This document shows, one piece after another, positions 5,628 to 8,311 of a stretch of DNA of 8,311 nucleotides. The position numbers were made by a program, and so were the translations under genes. The stretch is from Cyclobacteriaceae bacterium (GTDB taxonomy: Bacteria; Bacteroidota; Bacteroidia; Cytophagales; Cyclobacteriaceae): contig JAUUZS010000167.1 of the NCBI GenBank assembly GCA_030589835.1, positions 1 through 8,311 of the forward strand, given 5' to 3'. The notes under the pieces are model-generated. The model did not search any database. It worked only from the letters and a program-made list of their open reading frames with translations, and was not told the origin of the DNA. Within the stretch, counting starts at the first letter, position 1. Every line of letters begins with the position of its first letter.

Positions 5628-7409
5628 TTAATACGAAGTACGGTCTTTCGATTTTGGATCATCAACGATTGCTCCACTGTTAAGCTTGCCCTCGATGGTC
5701 TCTTTTCTATAAGCACGGCTGGGGTCATAATATTTTTTCTGTACATCTATTTCCGACAACAAAATTCCTGGTGTATTGGCTTCCAACTTATGATCTACCA
5801 GGCCATCGGGTGTAATAAAATGACAAGGCCAACTGTATGGTTCAGAGGAATTGGTCAGTGACATAAAAAAATAATTGCTCGCGGCCCTCACCTGGGCACT
5901 CTGCGGCATAATCTTCGGATGGATGCAATCAATATCGTGGCGTGCATTATAAAAGGATTGGAAAATGACATCAACCCCAATTTGACTGTAGGAGCGGTAT
6001 AATTCAGGGAAGCGAACGTCGTAACAAATCAACAGGCCACATCGGATCTTTCCTATTTCAAAGTTCACGAAATGATCTCCCGGGCTATAGTGCTTTAAGT
6101 CACCACCAGTACAAAAGCGCTTGTCATAGCGGTCCTGAATACGCCCTTCAGGATTGATGACATAAAGTGAATTGTGCGGTTTATTTCCATCACTCAATTG
6201 GTGTGAACTTCCCAATAATACCCAGAGTTTTAGTTCTTTTGCCAGCGCACAAATGCGACCGGTTCGCTGCTTGAGGAGAGCCCAATCAAAATCATCAAAG
6301 CTTTTCAGGTCGGCACCACCATATCCGGAAAGGGCACACTCCGGGAAGTGGACCAATCCAGCGCTCCGAACTTTGGAAGTACGCATTTGATGCTCGATCC
6401 ATTCCGCATTTTTTACCACATCGCCCGATACAGGAAATTGACAAGAAGCAACATTCAATTTGCTTTGCCGGTCTTCATTCAGGAAATCCCGGTCAAAATG
6501 TTCCAGGAGTTTATCTTTTGATCCTTTAAACCAATAAATTTTACCTCGTAGTACTTTACGTGATCGGGGTGGAATATTGCCGATATTGACGATGGAATGG
6601 ATGCAATCGGCAGGGTGATGATCCGTTACATGAGAGGTCTGCTCCCAGTAAATACCACTAAGCCATTTCCCTTTAATATCTGTCCGGGTGATGAGGGCAT
6701 GATCAATGGGCAGTTGCATCTTTGCCTGGTAGGGGCCGACCTTATGCATCAGATTCCCATTCGTTCTCAAATGGTCTATTGCCATGCCAAGCGGAGTGCG
6801 TGCCCCGATGCAACTGTCACCAGCCGGTAATGCCTGCCATTGATTGCTCCGCATCACATAGGTGAGACTGGTTTTTGGTTTATCACCTTCTTTTTTCCAT
6901 AAATCATATTCGCTGAAAGCCGGTGTTTTGGCAATTTCCTGACGCCAGGTCTGGTTCGTGACGCCGCTCATTCTGAAGCATTGCTGTACGCCATAATATT
7001 CCGGTAATCCTTCTTCATAGGCTTTGATCTCAAATAAAATTTCTATTCCGTCGTCCACGGGCACCATGTAATAAGTCCAATCCTGCCTGACCCAATGAGA
7101 AGACTTTTCTATTTCATGTTTGTAGGTGAAGACTTTTTCACGAATTTTAAAAGAGTCAATCAGTGTATTTACTTTTTTCGTGTTGATGTTGGCCATTCTA
7201 TCGGATAACGGAACCGAGCCATAAACGATGGGTTCATGCTCATGAAAACGGTAGCCGATCCGGTTGTCGTCGTGCAGGTCGTTACTGATGGTGATAAAAT
7301 TAGGCCTGACCTGCTCGATTCGGATTGGAATCTGGGCATAGGCTATGGATGAATTAAGTAAAAAAAAAGCAATGATCAGGAACAGGTTAATCGAAATGAA
7401 GTTGCGCAT
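5628..7409 (-). CDS. Exported fusion protein: unassigned N-terminal domain plus nitrilase-family amidohydrolase
   Basis: This 593-residue protein has a signal peptide with likely cleavage AYA-Q at 25/26, so it should act in the periplasm or outside the cell. Residues about 27-310 form a region rich in Trp, Tyr and predicted strands. It contains CIHSIVNIGNIPP at 269-281 and LRGKIYWFKGS at 287-297, and I cannot place it in a named family. Residues about 317-560 are a carbon-nitrogen hydrolase domain with the full catalytic triad: E357 in HFPECALSGYG, K430 in DRYDKRF and C462 in CGLLICYDVRFPELYR. Such enzymes hydrolyse amides or nitriles, or transfer acyl groups. Most single-domain members have about 260-340 residues and are cytosolic, so both export and the added domain are unusual. 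The gene is alone on its strand, ends at a bidirectional terminator and is divergent from a DUF5916 gene. The substrate is unknown. Confidence 0.93.
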   Translation of the reverse strand: MRNFISINLFLIIAFFLLNSSIAYAQIPIRIEQVRPNFITISNDLHDDNRIGYRFHEHEPIVYGSVPLSDRMANINTKKVNTLIDSFKIREKVFTYKHEIEKSSHWVRQDWTYYMVPVDDGIEILFEIKAYEEGLPEYYGVQQCFRMSGVTNQTWRQEIAKTPAFSEYDLWKKEGDKPKTSLTYVMRSNQWQALPAGDSCIGARTPLGMAIDHLRTNGNLMHKVGPYQAKMQLPIDHALITRTDIKGKWLSGIYWEQTSHVTDHHPADCIHSIVNIGNIPPRSRKVLRGKIYWFKGSKDKLLEHFDRDFLNEDRQSKLNVASCQFPVSGDVVKNAEWIEHQMRTSKVRSAGLVHFPECALSGYGGADLKSFDDFDWALLKQRTGRICALAKELKLWVLLGSSHQLSDGNKPHNSLYVINPEGRIQDRYDKRFCTGGDLKHYSPGDHFVNFEIGKIRCGLLICYDVRFPELYRSYSQIGVDVIFQSFYNARHDIDCIHPKIMPQSAQVRAASNYFFMSLTNSSEPYSWPCHFITPDGLVDHKLEANTPGILLSEIDVQKKYYDPSRAYRKETIEGKLNSGAIVDDPKSKDRTSY

Positions 7410-7660
7410 AATGAACCGATAGTTATCGTTGATGGAAAAGGATTCGGAATTATGAAGTCTAATTTAAGGAATAGGAGGTTCATTTCCATGTCCTTTTTAG
7501 GCAAGGTCACGATCAGGTATTGTTCGGAGAAGCAACATGGAATTTTCCTGACAAAAAAAATATTGATCAACGACATCTGAAAGATAAAGTTTTAATCAAA
7601 TGTTTCCTCTAAATATTTACCTTTGTATTCGATTATTTACTTTTTAATCTTTAAGTGTTA
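7410..7660. other. Divergent intergenic region between the nitrilase fusion and DUF5916 genes
   Basis: This 251-bp spacer should hold both promoters. It contains a plus-strand frame of 42 codons (7454-7582) and a minus-strand frame overlapping the nitrilase start. Neither has a recognisable motif, and I treat both as chance. A small inverted repeat CGATA-GT-TATCG is at 7417-7428, just upstream of the nitrilase start codon. I did not find a TAnnTTTG element on the minus strand. Confidence 0.45.
7618..7625 (+). promoter_or_regulatory. Candidate -7 element for the DUF5916 gene
   Basis: TACCTTTG matches the TAnnTTTG -7 consensus of Bacteroidota and ends 35 bp before the ATG at 7661. No TTTG is found 19-21 bp upstream, and the nearest similar tetramer (TTTA at 7591-7594) is 23 bp away, so the promoter is incomplete on paper. 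Confidence 0.38.
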
Positions 7661-8311
7661 ATGAGGTTAATTCCCATTCTTATAATTTTATTTTTGTCGA
7701 TGGCCTCTGCCAAAGGTAAAGAGGGCGAGAATCTCTTTGTAGTAGGGAAAACCTCTGATATCCTGGATTTCGATGGCTTGTGTAACGAGGAGATTTGGGA
7801 TAATGTCAGTCCTTTGCCCATGCAGATGTATCGGCCGAACCACGGCAGCAAGCTTACGGAAAAAACAGAAATTTTTGTCACTTTCGATGACGAGTATTTT
7901 TACTTTGGTGGTCGCATGCATTATTCAAACGGTGCATCCATTATGGCAACTACCAAAAAGAGGGATGGTGTAGATGGGGGAAGTGACAATTTCGGCATTT
8001 TGCTCGATACATTTAACGATAATGAAAATGCCCTCTGTTTTGAAACAAACCCCACAGGGATGAGATCTGATTTTTCCATTGCCAATGACGCACAGGCAAA
8101 TGAACGTTCCAGACCTTTTAATAGAAACTGGAATTCATTTTGGGATGTTAAAACGTCCATACAGGGTGATGTCTTGCACGTAGAGATGAGAATTCCTTTA
8201 TCAAGCCTGCGATTCCAGGAACACGAGGGAAAGGTGATCATGGGGATGTCCGTATGGAGAACCATCATCAGCAAGCAGGAATGGCATGTATTTCCGCTTC
8301 TATCTAATGAA
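7661..8311 (+). CDS. DUF5916 family protein, N-terminal part, cut by the window edge
   Basis: An open frame runs from ATG 7661 through exactly 217 codons to the last base, so the 3' end lies outside the window. A signal peptide (LIPILIILFLSMASA, cleavage near residue 17) indicates export. The rest matches the family-9 carbohydrate-binding-like domain that opens DUF5916 proteins: DFDGLCNEEIWDNV at 36-49, TFDDEYFYFGGRM at 74-86, D109/F111 and D116 in a DNFGILLDTF stretch, NWNSFWDVKT at 156-165 and IPLSSLRF at 178-185. Full members continue with a long C-terminal region predicted to form an outer-membrane beta barrel, so the complete protein would normally be about 700-900 residues. Their role is unproven. 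It is divergent from the nitrilase fusion gene. Confidence 0.9.
   Translation, partial: MRLIPILIILFLSMASAKGKEGENLFVVGKTSDILDFDGLCNEEIWDNVSPLPMQMYRPNHGSKLTEKTEIFVTFDDEYFYFGGRMHYSNGASIMATTKKRDGVDGGSDNFGILLDTFNDNENALCFETNPTGMRSDFSIANDAQANERSRPFNRNWNSFWDVKTSIQGDVLHVEMRIPLSSLRFQEHEGKVIMGMSVWRTIISKQEWHVFPLLSNE

Noticed and set aside
7376..7576. Minus-strand 66-codon frame overlapping the nitrilase start
   Set aside because: It overlaps the nitrilase signal-peptide coding region in another frame and has no motif.
7454..7582. Plus-strand 42-codon frame in the divergent spacer
   Set aside because: It is short and without motif, and it lies where promoters for both flanking genes are expected.
7921..8274. 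Minus-strand 117-codon frame near the right edge
   Set aside because: It is the antisense shadow of the DUF5916 gene, whose plus-strand frame has clear family motifs through the same bases.

Overview
The window looks like a chromosomal stretch from a Bacteroidota bacterium, probably of the Cytophagales type. The evidence is a sigma factor of the Bacteroidota ECF class, a promoter of the TTTG-N19-TAnnTTTG form, AT-rich leaders without Shine-Dalgarno sites, several exported enzymes with 'AQ'-type signal-peptide ends, and a DUF5916 protein. There are seven complete genes that I consider sound, one gene cut by the right edge, and one weak small ORF. I see no RNA genes, mobile elements, CRISPR arrays or phage genes.

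Left part (1-1546). A small exported protein with a degenerate KTSC-like domain is on the minus strand (180-563). An ECF sigma factor (829-1380) is transcribed divergently from it. Their shared 265-bp spacer holds two phased T/A tracts, an 8-bp direct repeat and a perfect GCAAACGTTTGC palindrome resembling a LacI/GalR-family operator, 19 bp before the sigma start codon. No anti-sigma or SusC/SusD gene follows the sigma factor.

Middle part (1493-5616). A good Bacteroidota promoter (1493-1523) precedes an exported Gfo/Idh/MocA oxidoreductase (1547-2647). A cardiolipin synthase (2693-4147) follows after 45 bp and may be co-transcribed. A SlyD-like FKBP prolyl isomerase (4330-4827) comes next and ends at a strong intrinsic terminator (4879-4917). 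A fasciclin-domain lipoprotein (4988-5554) ends at a bidirectional terminator (5584-5616).

Right part (5628-8311). A large exported fusion protein (5628-7409, minus strand) joins an unassigned N-terminal domain of about 300 residues to a nitrilase-superfamily domain with an intact Glu-Lys-Cys triad. Divergent from it is the N-terminal 217 residues of a DUF5916 protein (7661 to the window edge).

Most products are envelope or periplasmic proteins, so the neighbourhood has an envelope flavour, but I see no single pathway linking them. The items most worth follow-up are the exported nitrilase fusion, the operator-like palindrome before an ECF sigma gene with no partner, and the exported KTSC-like protein.
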